Below are positions 9,261 through 19,245 of a stretch of DNA of 64,000 nucleotides, one piece after another. The notes beneath the pieces were generated by a model that was not told the origin of the DNA, did no database searches, and saw nothing but the letters and a program-made list of their open reading frames with translations. The stretch lies in assembly GCA_025594325.1 (NCBI GenBank), contig JANHCV010000007.1, forward strand, positions 1,674,001-1,738,000. The letters run 5' to 3'. The stretch's first letter is position 1, and each line of letters starts with the position of its first letter. Source of the DNA: Blastocladiella emersonii ATCC 22665. Lineage: Eukaryota > Blastocladiomycota > Blastocladiomycetes > Blastocladiales > Blastocladiaceae. Both the position numbers and the translations under genes were made by a program.

Positions 9261-10419
9261 CGACGTCGACGATCCCGAGGAGGCCGCGTTCCGCGCGCAG
9301 GTGCGCGTCGAGGTCGAGAACCTGCTCTCGCTTCTCCCCGACGAGCTGCGCGAGTGCATCTACGCCCAGTTCCCGGGCGACCCGATCAACGAGCTCGACG
9401 AGATCTCGCTCGACCTCGGCATGCCGCCGCGCCTCCGCTACCTCGACTTGGCCGCGCTCTCGAATGGCGACGGCGAGGGTGTGGTCCCCGACGGCGTCAT
9501 GGACCTCGACGACTTTGGTCCCGTCACGCGCGAGATGATTGATGCCATCCACGCCTCGCGCACCTTCTCGTCGGACCGCCGCGGCGGCATCGACGGCCAG
9601 CTGCACCGCATCTCGTGGATCGCGGGCCGCGACAACGTGACGCCCGTCGGCCTCACGCTGCGCATCGGGCGCGCCGCGCCGCCACACTCGGGTCTCGCGA
9701 CGACGCTCCTGTGCGACCTCCTCGTGCGCGGCGAGTCGATCCTGGTCGTCGGGCGCCCCGGGACCGGCAAGACACACACGCTGCGCGACATCTGCGCGCG
9801 GCTCAGCGAGCGCGACACGGGCCGGCGCCGCCGCAACGTCATGATCGTCGACACGTCGGGCGAGGTCGGCGGGCCGGGCGACGTCGCGCACTCGTCGCTG
9901 CGCCGGTGCCGCCGCATGCACGTGCCCGCGCGGTCGCGCCAGCACGAGTCGATGCTCGAGGCGGTCCAGAACCACACGCCCGACGTCGTGGCGGTCGACG
10001 AGATCAGCAACTCGCTCGAGGCGCACGCGGCGCGGTCCGTGTCGACGCGCGTGCACGCCATCGTCGCCACGGTGCACGGTCCGCTGGCCTCGGTGCTGCG
10101 CAACCGCGAGCTGCGCGACCTGTTTGGCGGGATCACGTCGTCGACGGTCGGCGACGAGCGCGCCGAGAAGGAGCTCGGCGGGCGCAAGGAGCTGGTCCAC
10201 CGCGCGGGCGACGCCGTGTTCACCGTGGCCGTCGAGCTCGTCAGCCGCACCGAGGTGCGCATCGTGCACGACGTGAACGCGTTCGTCGACGACCTGCTCG
10301 ACTTCGACGCCAAGGCGTGGATCGAGCGCCGCCGCCTCGTGCCGACTGCGGGCAAGGCCGTGTTTGAGAGCACGGTCGAGGTCTACGAGGACGTGCGCTC
10401 TGGCGAAATCGTCGCGTGA
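9109..10419 (+). CDS. Ycf45/SpoIIIAA-type P-loop ATPase
   Basis: The 436-residue frame carries a RecA/AAA-like ATPase core: Walker A GRPGTGKT near residue 216, a MIVDTSGEVGGPGD segment, RRMHVPARSRQHESMLEAVQNH, a Walker B VVAVDE near 295, then ATVHG and LRDLFGGI. That order matches the Ycf45 / stage III sporulation AA family, known from chloroplast and cyanobacterial genomes and from sporulating Firmicutes. Residues ~95-190 form the N-terminal region preceding the ATPase in that family. The first ~50 residues instead resemble the C-terminus of the 'NDWG' proteins at 1-3.4 kb, so the ATG at 9109, which overlaps the upstream stop, may not be the true start. No targeting peptide is obvious. The role in a fungus is unknown. 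Confidence 0.75.
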   Translation: MRSHGNLNDQTAANDWGSRNACKPHVSAIRARIDHSFIQFFFQYNVAECLADVDDPEEAAFRAQVRVEVENLLSLLPDELRECIYAQFPGDPINELDEISLDLGMPPRLRYLDLAALSNGDGEGVVPDGVMDLDDFGPVTREMIDAIHASRTFSSDRRGGIDGQLHRISWIAGRDNVTPVGLTLRIGRAAPPHSGLATTLLCDLLVRGESILVVGRPGTGKTHTLRDICARLSERDTGRRRRNVMIVDTSGEVGGPGDVAHSSLRRCRRMHVPARSRQHESMLEAVQNHTPDVVAVDEISNSLEAHAARSVSTRVHAIVATVHGPLASVLRNRELRDLFGGITSSTVGDERAEKELGGRKELVHRAGDAVFTVAVELVSRTEVRIVHDVNAFVDDLLDFDAKAWIERRRLVPTAGKAVFESTVEVYEDVRSGEIVA

Positions 10420-11831
10420 GCGGGAGTGTCTGTGTTGAGGTTGAGCCGCCGGGTGCCGTCGTTTTTGTCTCTTCATAAGCTGCAAGCTTCATTCGTATAC
10501 TTACTCTCCACTCTGAGACAATCTCGATGCGATCCCGCTCGAGTTTTGGAAAATGATCCCTGATGACGCGCTTGATGACGCGCTTGATGACGCTCGTGAT
10601 GCGGAATGAATCCGCGAGGCCGAACGTCTCGTATCGGAAAAACCTTGGTGAAAAGCGAGCCGTGTCTCGCACGCGGCGCGTGACACGGTCACGCCATTTC
10701 GCGACGCGTCTCACGTCCGCGACCGCGACCATTTCTCCCACCTTTGTGCAAGCACACACTAAAACTCCGAGGTAAAGCCGAAAAAGGGCAACTAATGTCG
10801 GATTCAAAAGGAAGGAAGGGGTATTCTCATCACAGGTTCTAGAGACGGGGCGGGTTGGGTGGTCGCGGAAGTCGGAAGGAGGGGTGACCGCGACATCATG
10901 GCTGATGGATGTGTTAGTTATCAACCTCGAACGCATGGTTCGAACTGATGTCGCCAGTTCCTCGCTCGCGTGGCCCAGAATCCACTTGAACCCAACTATC
11001 CACTTGCACCGCTGCCCCCACATCTTACAACCAACTGATCCCGGCAAAGTCCCTGGGCACGCTGGCGAGTTTGACGTGACGCTTGGGGTAGACAGTCCTT
11101 CCAGCAGCAAATTGAGGCGTACATGGAGCGGGCTGCCAAATACGCAAGCACCGCATGCTCACGCGCGCGAGCGCCCACCTTGGCTTGATTACTTTTAGCC
11201 AAGGGCTAAGGACCTCTCTTTTCTCTTTTCTCTTCTTGGGGCGTGTTCGCGGATTGGTTGGGGGCTGGAAGTGGGGGTGAGCGTGTCTCCCGTAGCGTCA
11301 TATGTCCTGATCCAGAACGCGTCCAAGCGCGTCGTTTGTCGTGATCGCTGTGGCGCAACGCGTCGGACCCGCGCACGTGTTCGGCTTCGGCAGAACCCGC
11401 GGGATCCAAAGCTTGAGGCCACTTACCACAGTCAAGGTAGTCGAAATCGCGCCAGACTCATGCGAATGATCGCGGATTGGGCGATAGCGAACTTTCATGG
11501 CGCAAGCACTCGGTTTTCCGCAACTGAAAATCAAACGCGAAGCGTTGCAGTGGCTCAAGACAGTGATGATGAGATCTGCGGAGCCCATCCAGACCCCATG
11601 CTCATGTCGGCGAGCGTTCCCCACTTGATGTACCGACGTGGTCTCATGCTGTGGCGCAGCGCGTCGTCGTCGCTGTCGTGTCGTTCGTCGCGAAACCCGA
11701 CGACCAAACCGGCGTCAATGGTTTGATCCTTGATTCGACCGTTTGAGATGGACGGTATGGCCGTAATCAAGCAAGAACTTTCAAGTGTATGGTGGTGTTA
11801 GTGGCACGGATCACGAGCTCGGCTACTTCCC
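10420..11831. other. 1.4-kb gene-poor interval
   Basis: I see no credible gene. Notable items are a short direct repeat, TGATGACGCGCT in two to three copies near 10561-10595, and several CGCGTC-rich motifs between 11310 and 11400. The overlapping small frames are compositionally biased and lack domain-like sequence. Confidence 0.4.
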
Positions 11832-14043
11832 CTACTTCGACTTTCCCTTCTTCGGCTCTCCCTCCGACATCCCCTTCGACTTCTTCTTCTTGTTGTTCGA
11901 GCCCATCGAGGGAGTCGACGAGGACGAGGACGAAGCCGGGTCCAACGAGTGCTGCTGCTGCCCCAGGAGCTTCGCTGCGTCCGCTTGACCTTGCGTGTCG
12001 AGAACGAGCGCGAGCAGCGTCTTGTACCGGTTCACGCAGTTGTTGGGCTCGCGCGAGTGGAACCGGAGGAACTCGGTCAGGCCCGCCGTCGCCACCCTCC
12101 ACTTGAGGACCTTCTGCATAGGCATGGACTCCTTCTTGCTGTCCTCGGCCGTGTCGAGGAGCGAGGAGATGAGCTTGAACAGCTGCCGCGCGTCACTTAC
12201 ACCCTCGAACGTGTCGCGCGTCGGTGCGCGCGCCTTGAAGTGCCGCAGGCACACCTTGATGATCCCGGCGAGGTAGTCCGGCGATGCGAGCAGCTCGCAC
12301 TCGGCGGCAGTGTGTTCCCGCGGGTTGTGCAGCCCGGCGTTCGGCTCCTCGCGGGCGATGGCCGGACAAAGGTGGCAGTCGGTCTCGCGGCCGCCCGTGC
12401 GACGTGGCCGTGGTGGGCCTGGAACCGGAGCTGTGCGCGGCGGCGGCGGCGGAGATGCTGCCGGCGGACCGCCGCGGCTGGCGCGCAGGCGGGCGTGGTG
12501 CGGCGAAGACGGCGAGCGCGACGAGGCTGTCGCCGTAGCGTGCGTGACGTTGGATGCGCGACGACCCGAGGCGCTTGACGGTGGCGACAGCGATATGGGC
12601 GGCGGCCGCGAGGATGAAGAGGCCGAATTGGTAGACGTGGGAGCAGCAGCACGAGCATGGCGACGAGGCGACACGACTTGACGCGTAGGGAGAAGGGCAG
12701 GGGCGGCAGGGGCGGCAGCTGGAGCAGGAGCAAGGCCGGCGGGCGACGCGGATCTCGATGGCGCAGACGACGGCGGCCGCAGCAGGTCGCACACCTCCTC
12801 CAGCAGGTACGCGATGCGGAGCGCGGGCTTGTCGCTGTCCGGCAGCTGCGCGAGGGTCTGGAGCGCGAGCAGCACCGGCGTGTACTTGGCGTCCTGCTCG
12901 GCCAGTTTGCCGATGTGGCGCATGATCTGGTCCACACGGTTGAAGAGCACGACCTTGTCGATCTCGGACGTGGACACTGTCCCGGTCGTGGTCGCACGGT
13001 CGGCGGGATGGCGGGTTGTCACCAGCGCGATGCGGTCGATCCCGGCGACGTGTTCTAGCCCGCGCCCGAGCATCTCGGCGAGGTCCTTGAGGCCATCGCG
13101 GCGCTTGACCAGCGGGCACTGGTGCGCCACGTGCGACTCGACGCACGGCCGCTTCGAGTCGAGCGGGTCCATGGCGTTGCAGATGCAGCAGTCGCGCTTG
13201 GTGGGCGAGGCCGAGGCCGAGGTCGATGCGTACACGGTGGCGGGCTCAGCGGGACACGTGTGCCCCGAAGATAGCGAGGAAGGAGAAGAGACGGCCGACG
13301 CCGCCGCTCCCGATCCAGTCCCCGCAGCCGCCGCCGCGGCGGCCGACGCCGAGCCACTACTGCCCATCGGACTGGTGAGCTGCGGGCCCGACTTGGGCGT
13401 CGACGCGCCCGACACGATGGGCGAGACCTCCGAGCTCTCCGAGTCTGAGCCGATCACGGTGGGCCTTGTGCGCTTCGTGGGGCTGTAGGCGTCCGGGCTG
13501 CGGGTGAGGCTGCGGGTGAGGCTGAGGGTGAAGCTGCTGATTGGGGAGGGGGTGGGTCACGGCGGAAGCGTCAGTCTATGTACTCGGCGGCGGGCGGCGA
13601 TAAATGCAGAAGCTTGCGTACCTTAACTCGATCGCGAGCGCCTTGTTGACCGCGTCCACGACCGTCGTGGGCGCCGACTTGGTGCGCGCGTGCTTCAGGG
13701 GGTACTGCGACTCGGCGTGAAGGGCCAGCGCAGCGCCCGCCGTGCCCGCGTTGGCGGCGGCGAACGACGGCGACGACTCGTACGGCGCGATCTCGGCCGC
13801 AATCTTGCTCTCCCATTCCTTGAGGTCGTCGTAGTCGCTCCGTTCCGGAAAACGCTGCGACATCACGTCCGTGATGCGCAGGGAATACCCGAGCTGCACC
13901 ATCAGCCACCCATGGCGCGAGGCGGGCTTTTTGGTGTTGCTCTTGTACGCCCGGAACGCGTTAACCGCCGCAACTTGCACGGGTGACGGGGGCAGCGGAA
14001 GCTGCGGCAGCGGCGCGGGGGCGCCGATCTCAGCGCGATGCAT
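11832..14043 (-). CDS. Unknown protein with two CxxC...H...C motifs
   Basis: Two exons, 14043-13622 and 13536-11832, joined across an 85-bp GTACGC..CAG intron, give 708 residues. The N-terminal exon has a globular-looking segment (AFRAYKSNTKKPASRHGWLMVQLGYSLRITDVM). A Ser-rich linker with an SLTR repeat follows. Then comes a first Cys/His cluster, CCICNAMDPLD.....C..SHVAHQC, followed by an alpha-helical region. After a ~150-residue Pro/Ala/Ser-rich stretch there is a second, similar cluster, CHLCPAIA......H....HTAAEC, a helical domain (ARQLFKLISSLLDTA...VNRYKTLLALVLD) and a very basic Lys-rich tail. The spacing suggests two zinc-binding knuckles. I do not recognise the family; nuclear location is only a guess from the basic tail. 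Confidence 0.65.
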
Positions 14044-14591
14044 GGTGTGCTACGTGTGCAATGGGCTCCGGTCTCGCCCCTCAGGAGTTGGACTGGGACC
14101 GTTGGCGCGCGCGCGACGACCACCATCGCGACGCGCGGGGTCGGTGGGACGCCAGGGGTCGGTGGGAAGCGCGCGCACGCGATTCTGCGGCGCCCGATTC
14201 AGGGGAAGCGACGCGATCACGTGAATGGCGCGACGCGTCGGAAATTGTCTCGCAGGCGCGGTCACGTCGCCGATAAGCTCGCGTATGACGGCCCCGCGAT
14301 GATGCCCGATAAGGTTGCTTACGATGGTCTCGCAGTCTCGAGGGAACATGGAGGGGTTTTCGCATAATGAGCTCAATCGTGTATAGTGTGCAGCGATGAC
14401 ATGGGCGAGTACACGCGGTACTCGCCGGCGAGGAGACGGTCAGAGTCGTCCGGAATGTCGCTCGTGGTGTGCCCCTCGGCACGCGTGGCGCTCGAAGCCC
14501 TTCGGTTCGCAGCCGCCGCTGGCGATCACGCCCGCGTCTTGGTCCCGCGAGTCGCAGGAGTGGTGCGAGTTTCCGCCGGTCTTGCGCGCGC
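14044..14591. other. Interval between the two-cluster gene and the SMG1 relic
   Basis: It carries the promoter side of the gene starting at 14043 and the 3' flank of the relic ending at 14592. A GACGCGTC palindrome lies at 14232-14239. I see no gene. Confidence 0.4.
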
Positions 14592-15618
14592 TCAGAGCCA
14601 GGGTGTCCAGCCCTTGAACACGCACGCGAGCCGGCCCTCGTCCATGGCCTGGTCAATGAGCCGCAAAACCTACACGTTCGCGCCATCGAGTTAGTCTTCA
14701 TCCATTGGCATCGCTTCCCTCGAATCAGTCGAAACGTACCCGATTGACGACACTGGACTTGACACCCGGACCCTCGTCCGCGGACCCCTCGAGCTTGGCG
14801 TACAGGCTGCGCAGGACCCTCACCCCGCGGTCGCACGGCGTGTTGGCGGCGAGGGCCTTGTTCTCGCTCGGCGGGTCAGCGACGCCCGACAAAGTCGGCT
14901 GCGTGAGTCGGTCCATGTCGTCCTCGCCCTCGGCATCGCCCGCCTCGGTACCAACCATGGGCGGATCCTCGTCGTTGGCTCCGCCACCGGGCACCGCCGC
15001 ACTGGACCCGGCGCCCTTGAGCATCTCCCAGTCGATGCTCGGGTCGCGGACGAGCGACTCGAGCAGCCGCGCAAAACCCCGCGGTATTTGGCGAGCAGAC
15101 CCAGCACCACCTCGGCGGCCTGCGCAAACGGGCCGCGCACGCCGAGCGCCGCGCCGCCCATGGCCTCGACATAGCTGCGTGTGAGCCGGAACGGGACCAC
15201 CTCGGGCACGTACAGCGCCGCGCCGCGGTCAAAGCAGATGTTGTAGTCAATGTGCACGACGTGCCCCGTGGCCGGGTCGACCAGCACGTTGTCGAGGTGC
15301 CGGTCGCCGAGTCCCCAAAACGTACCCGACGACCGCCATGGCCGCCGACGAGTGCGCGAACCGGCGCGCGGCTGCGTAGGCGCCTGCCGCGGGCGTGGCC
15401 TCCAGTAGGTGCGCGTTGCGCAGCCAGTCGGCGTGAGACCCGGCGACGAGCCGCGCGTGCACCTCGCGGAGCTGGCCGGGGGTACACACGCGGCGGACCG
15501 ACCGCTGCGTCGGCGCCGTTTGGGCGGAGGGCCGCCCGAGGACCGGGTGCGCGGCCGCATCGAAGGCGACAACGGGTTTTGGTGGGTGCTCACCGCCCCC
15601 GATGTTGATGATGGCCAC
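14592..15618 (-). pseudogene. Truncated SMG1-type PI3K-like kinase (C-lobe plus FATC)
   Basis: The minus strand encodes the catalytic core of a phosphatidylinositol-3-kinase-related protein kinase: [35 protein letters not shown] and [10 protein letters not shown], followed by [17 protein letters not shown] 70-bp GTACGT..CTAAC..TAG intron (14739-14670) leads to a final exon ending LIDQAMDEGRLACVFKGWTPWL, a FATC-type C-terminus. The best match is SMG1, the nonsense-mediated-decay kinase. Only the last ~340 residues exist: no ATG precedes the block, an in-frame TGA lies just upstream, and the kinase N-lobe is missing. Two 1-nt frameshifts fall at TTTTGGGG (15312-15320) and GGGGTTTT (15072-15080), which could be decay or assembly error. 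Confidence 0.75.
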
Positions 15619-15671
15619 GATGCTATCTGTTATTCAACAAACCAAATTTTATGCTCTCTACGCTGCATCTC

Positions 15672-17258
15672 TCACCGTAGCAACTCGCAGGACGGGTAGC
15701 GAGTCTCGAAACGCGCTACGCCAGGATCCTCAGCGCGGATCCCGCAAAGACTGACCTGCACGCACTCGAGCGAGTCTAGCTCAAGCTCGGCCAGCCGCGC
15801 GAGAGTCAAACCTGTTATGTTGGTCAAACTGAGGTTGAGACGCCGAATCCGCCGCGAAAGCCGTGCTAGGATCGGAATGACTGTTACATCGTTGATCCGC
15901 GCGTTGATGATAGACAGGACCTCGAGAGCTGCCGGAAGATGCTGTGCCAGACCTGCGAGCCCTTCGTCAACGACATCAAGTGCTTCCAGGCGCAGAACCC
16001 GAAGCGAGGGCGGAAAGTGCTGAGCGAAAAACGTGACATCGTCCGCACTCAGTTGATCGAGGAACAGGTGCAGCTCGCGCAGCGTCGCGGGAAGAACCGG
16101 CGCGAGCTCGCTTGCTCCGCGCCAGCCAAGTTGGATGGTGTTGAGGTCGAGTCGTTCGAGATTCGGCGGCATCGCCTTGGCAAGTGCCGAAATGGCACGT
16201 GGACAAAGCTCAGCTTCGGCCAGGTCAAGCTCGATCAGCGATGGCGGTAGGGCAGAAACGAGCGCCGTGTCAATGTCCTCGCCCAGCGGCTCGCCACCGA
16301 GCGAGAGCGAACGTAAGGTGGGCGGGTAGGCCAAGGCTAATGACTCGGCAGCATCAATGGACCATTGCGCGCCAGAGAGATCGAGGAGCTCGAGCCGTGG
16401 CGGCATCGCAAACGCGAGGTTCGTAATCCCAGCAGGAGGCAAGCGGTGGTCCTCGTGCGAGCCGATCTTGAGCGTTTTGAGCATTGAGGGGAGGTGCTGC
16501 AGAAAACGCACCGCGCCCGATTTGTTTACAACGCCGTTGGACAAGTCGAGGTGCTCGATGCCCTCGGGCAACCACGGGCCGCGGACCTCGTTTGCGCGGT
16601 TGACGAGGCAGTGGCCGCTGAGATTGAGGGAGCGAACGGACTCCGGGAGCTGCATTCGCGCAACAATTGGGAAGTACAAGGCTGATCCAGCAAACGAAAT
16701 ACTCGAGACAGCCTGCTTGGGGCTCGCAAACGCTGTGCGGAGCAAGTCAGCACCGCGCTCCGTGATTCGCATGTTCTCGATTTTGACGGAGGACAGCTCG
16801 CCAGAGGCAATCATGGGTGCCAGTCGAGCCGCCTCCAAATCGCCGGGTGGTTCGCTGCAGCGCTCTTGTTCCGGGGTGAGATCGAGGAGCACCCTCAGCG
16901 GCTTCGGGACACCACCAATGTACTTGATGTTGAGAGGGAAACCCGAGTCGCGCCACCACTCAATCACGGGGAACCGGTGTCCGTGGAACGCATCGCATAG
17001 AATGGAGAAGACGAAGTTCGGAGGCTGACGGCCAGACGCCTTCCAAAGGTTCAAAATGCTGACAAGCCCAGCCTCGCTCGCGTCCTCCATGGAGAGGTTT
17101 GACGTGGCATGGTGGAGGATGGAGAGGAACACGCGAGGAGCGGTCGACCGCGGAAAGACGCGCGAGTACTGCACGAGGGAGCAGACGTCTCGGGCATCCG
17201 TGGCATAGACGGCTTTGACAAGCACGGCCTCGATGAGAAACGCGTCGGAGATGCTCAT
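15672..17258 (-). CDS. Leucine-rich-repeat protein (ribonuclease-inhibitor-like)
   Basis: Single-exon gene of 528 residues starting at ATG 17258 (MSISDAFLIEAVLVKAV). The first ~140 residues are helical and include RFPVIEWWRDSGFP, reminiscent of the ankyrin-like units in the F-box genes of this window. From about residue 170 there are at least nine leucine-rich repeats of ~25-28 residues, for example IEHLDLSNGVV, LELLDLSGAQW, LRSLSLGGEPL, LIELDLAEAEL, LERLDLNTIQL and IRRLNLSLTNI. The repeat length and alternating pattern resemble ribonuclease-inhibitor LRRs. No F-box is evident, but the layout (helical N-terminus plus LRRs) fits an F-box-related or adaptor role. The stop lies ~50 bp from the SMG1 relic. 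Confidence 0.75.
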   Translation of the reverse strand: MSISDAFLIEAVLVKAVYATDARDVCSLVQYSRVFPRSTAPRVFLSILHHATSNLSMEDASEAGLVSILNLWKASGRQPPNFVFSILCDAFHGHRFPVIEWWRDSGFPLNIKYIGGVPKPLRVLLDLTPEQERCSEPPGDLEAARLAPMIASGELSSVKIENMRITERGADLLRTAFASPKQAVSSISFAGSALYFPIVARMQLPESVRSLNLSGHCLVNRANEVRGPWLPEGIEHLDLSNGVVNKSGAVRFLQHLPSMLKTLKIGSHEDHRLPPAGITNLAFAMPPRLELLDLSGAQWSIDAAESLALAYPPTLRSLSLGGEPLGEDIDTALVSALPPSLIELDLAEAELCPRAISALAKAMPPNLERLDLNTIQLGWRGASELAPVLPATLRELHLFLDQLSADDVTFFAQHFPPSLRVLRLEALDVVDEGLAGLAQHLPAALEVLSIINARINDVTVIPILARLSRRIRRLNLSLTNITGLTLARLAELELDSLECVQVSLCGIRAEDPGVARFETRYPSCELLR

Positions 17259-17659
17259 TGCGTTACGAGTAAATAATTGCAGCAAGTGTGGTCAGCCCGT
17301 TTGCATTAGCTTCAGTGTGGACATTTCGGCGAGGGAGAGCAGTTGTTCGAGGGCAGGCTGCTTCGAGAGAGAGTGGCGCACTCAAGCCCCCCGAGAGAGC
17401 ATCACATGATAGTTTGACGCGTCTCCGCTGTCTCGCGCGAGACGCTCGGGGACTGTTCGCGCTGCATGTGCCCGTTGGAGCTGTGATTTTAATCGTGGCG
17501 GGATTTGGTTTCCCAGATATCATGCCTTGCGCGCGCGGGACGCAGTCAACTGAACCAGCAACCCACGGTCTCGGACTGCTCTTCGTGCCATTCAGTATGC
17601 TCCTCACTGATTCCCGCACCACTCAATCTCCACCATACCCCTCGCCATCGGTATCGGAG
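17259..17659. other. Interval between LRR gene and caspase-like relic
   Basis: This is the upstream region of the LRR gene, with a GACGCGTC palindrome at 17416-17423. No gene is seen. Confidence 0.4.
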
Positions 17660-18596
17660 GCAATGTCGGCACCAACAACGCCCTTACTGGTACGTCGTCC
17701 GCATGGCGTGCGGCACACGGTGTGCTTCCCAGACCTCGCCCGCGCGTTTCTCCCCTCTCGAGGCTGCGCCACAGACGCCCACAACATGGCCACGGTGGCC
17801 CAATTCACGAGCATTGAGGAGATCACCACCCTGAACAACACAACATGTGCGCGTTCGTCACGCACAACGCGATCTTGGGCGCGATTCACGGCACGGTCAC
17901 CAACGTGCAGCCGCGCAACGACCTGTTCTTTTCGTTCGCGGGCTCAGGCGCCACGGACAACAGTAACTTCATCCAGGCGCCGGACCGACCCGTGGCCAAG
18001 GCCGCCGTCTGCAACATCCTATTGCTCCTGCTTGAGGGCGTCAAGCGGATCATGACCGTCGACTGCAGTGTGTCGCCCGTGCCCGCCGAGATCGATCGAC
18101 CCGTCGTACGTCGAAGACCTGACAGCGTCGTCTGAATCGCGTCGTGTGCATCGTGTCGGGCGCCACAGGCCAGCCCACGTCGGCCGAGATGAGCAGCACT
18201 TTCACAGCCACGATCATCCTGGTGCTCGGCGAGACCACGCCGCTGCGCTCGCCAACCCGTCGTGCTGCGCGACCGTCGATGCGACGCAGCAGAGGCGTAT
18301 CTACGATCCCGCCTTTTCGTCGGACGCCGGGGCCCCCTGCGGCGAGGTCGCGGAAAAGGATGGCTGCGCCCTGTCGTCGTTCCTGGATACCCGCAGCCCG
18401 ACGGCGGCAATGGGGCCCCGTCGTCATGCTGGACCGTCCTGCGCCTGCCCCCGAGCCGACTCCCGTGGTTGACTGGCCCAACGCCCGCTCCACGCGAGCT
18501 GAGGGTCTAGCCACTGACCGCAACACGACGACGGTCACGCCGATCAATTGTACCCTTTATGGCGTCGCCGATGGCTGCCAGACGCGCAAGGCGTGA
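17660..18596 (+). pseudogene. Decayed caspase-like gene
   Basis: Fragments in shifting plus-strand frames match the intact gene at 23894-25057 in order: GCATDAHNMATVA (its GCAVDAETMTSVA), then AILGAIHGTVTNVQPRNDLF with FSFAGSG (its FSFAGHG), a TVDCSVSP stretch at the catalytic-Cys region, VVCIVSGATGQPTS, RRIYDPAFSSDAGAP (its ELLYEPAFAPVEDVA) and CTLYGVADGCQTR (its VAYSLPDGSTV). At least two frameshifts and an in-frame stop interrupt it. The position of the catalytic His is Ser here. It is a diverged, non-functional duplicate. Confidence 0.6.
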
Positions 18597-19245
18597 CGAT
18601 GATTGAGATGGTAATCGAAGGCAACGAGTCGGCAATGTACCGCGTGTTGCGTGTCGTTCATGTGGCCACGACCGCGGTGATCAATCATCTGATCTCGCGT
18701 GAGCCGCCCGCAATCCCTCGCTCCCGCGCCGCCGCACCCCGCTGCGGCGCGCCCTGCTTTGTTATCCATTCTCCCCTCTCCCCGTCTTGGGTTCGGGGCC
18801 GAAGGGAGGAATAGACATCCCTGACTACTTGTCTCCCGCCTCCTTCTGTCGGCATCAACACCGCGGGAACACGATCATCGAGTCGCGCTCCGATTGCAGC
18901 AACGAAGGCGAGATGGAGTACCGCCAGGCCATCGACGCGTACGGGCACAACACGTTTTTTACCGACGTGGACAACCAACGCACATGATAATCTAGCAGGG
19001 CGATTGCGGGGGAAGCGACTAGCGGGAAACCCTTCCACGCGCTCGAGCCGCCCGTTTCTCTCAACTTGCGCTCGCGGCGGCTCGGAAAGCAGGCACGTCG
19101 CAGAGTGGGTGCGATGATGGTGAGGTGAGGTGATGAACGCGTTGGCGGTCACGCTTTGCGAAAAAGTGTGGCGCTCGCTGCTCGTTGTCGATCGCGCTCG
19201 CCTCGCGCGATCTCTCTCTCCCGACGCACTGCCGCCACCGACGCC
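18597..19245. other. Interval upstream of F-box gene
   Basis: I see no coding sequence of its own. The last ~100 bp before 19246 are pyrimidine-rich and presumably form the leader of the downstream gene. Confidence 0.4.

Noticed and set aside
9043-10485. 480-codon minus-strand open frame opposite the ATPase
   Set aside because: High-GC shadow of the plus-strand gene; no domain, Arg/His-biased composition.
10930-10950. GGTTCGAACTG resembling a tRNA B box
   Set aside because: No cloverleaf or A box at a suitable distance.
15618-17258. LRR gene fused by splicing to the SMG1 fragment
   Set aside because: A GTGAGA..AACAG intron can be drawn but the join gives an immediate stop.
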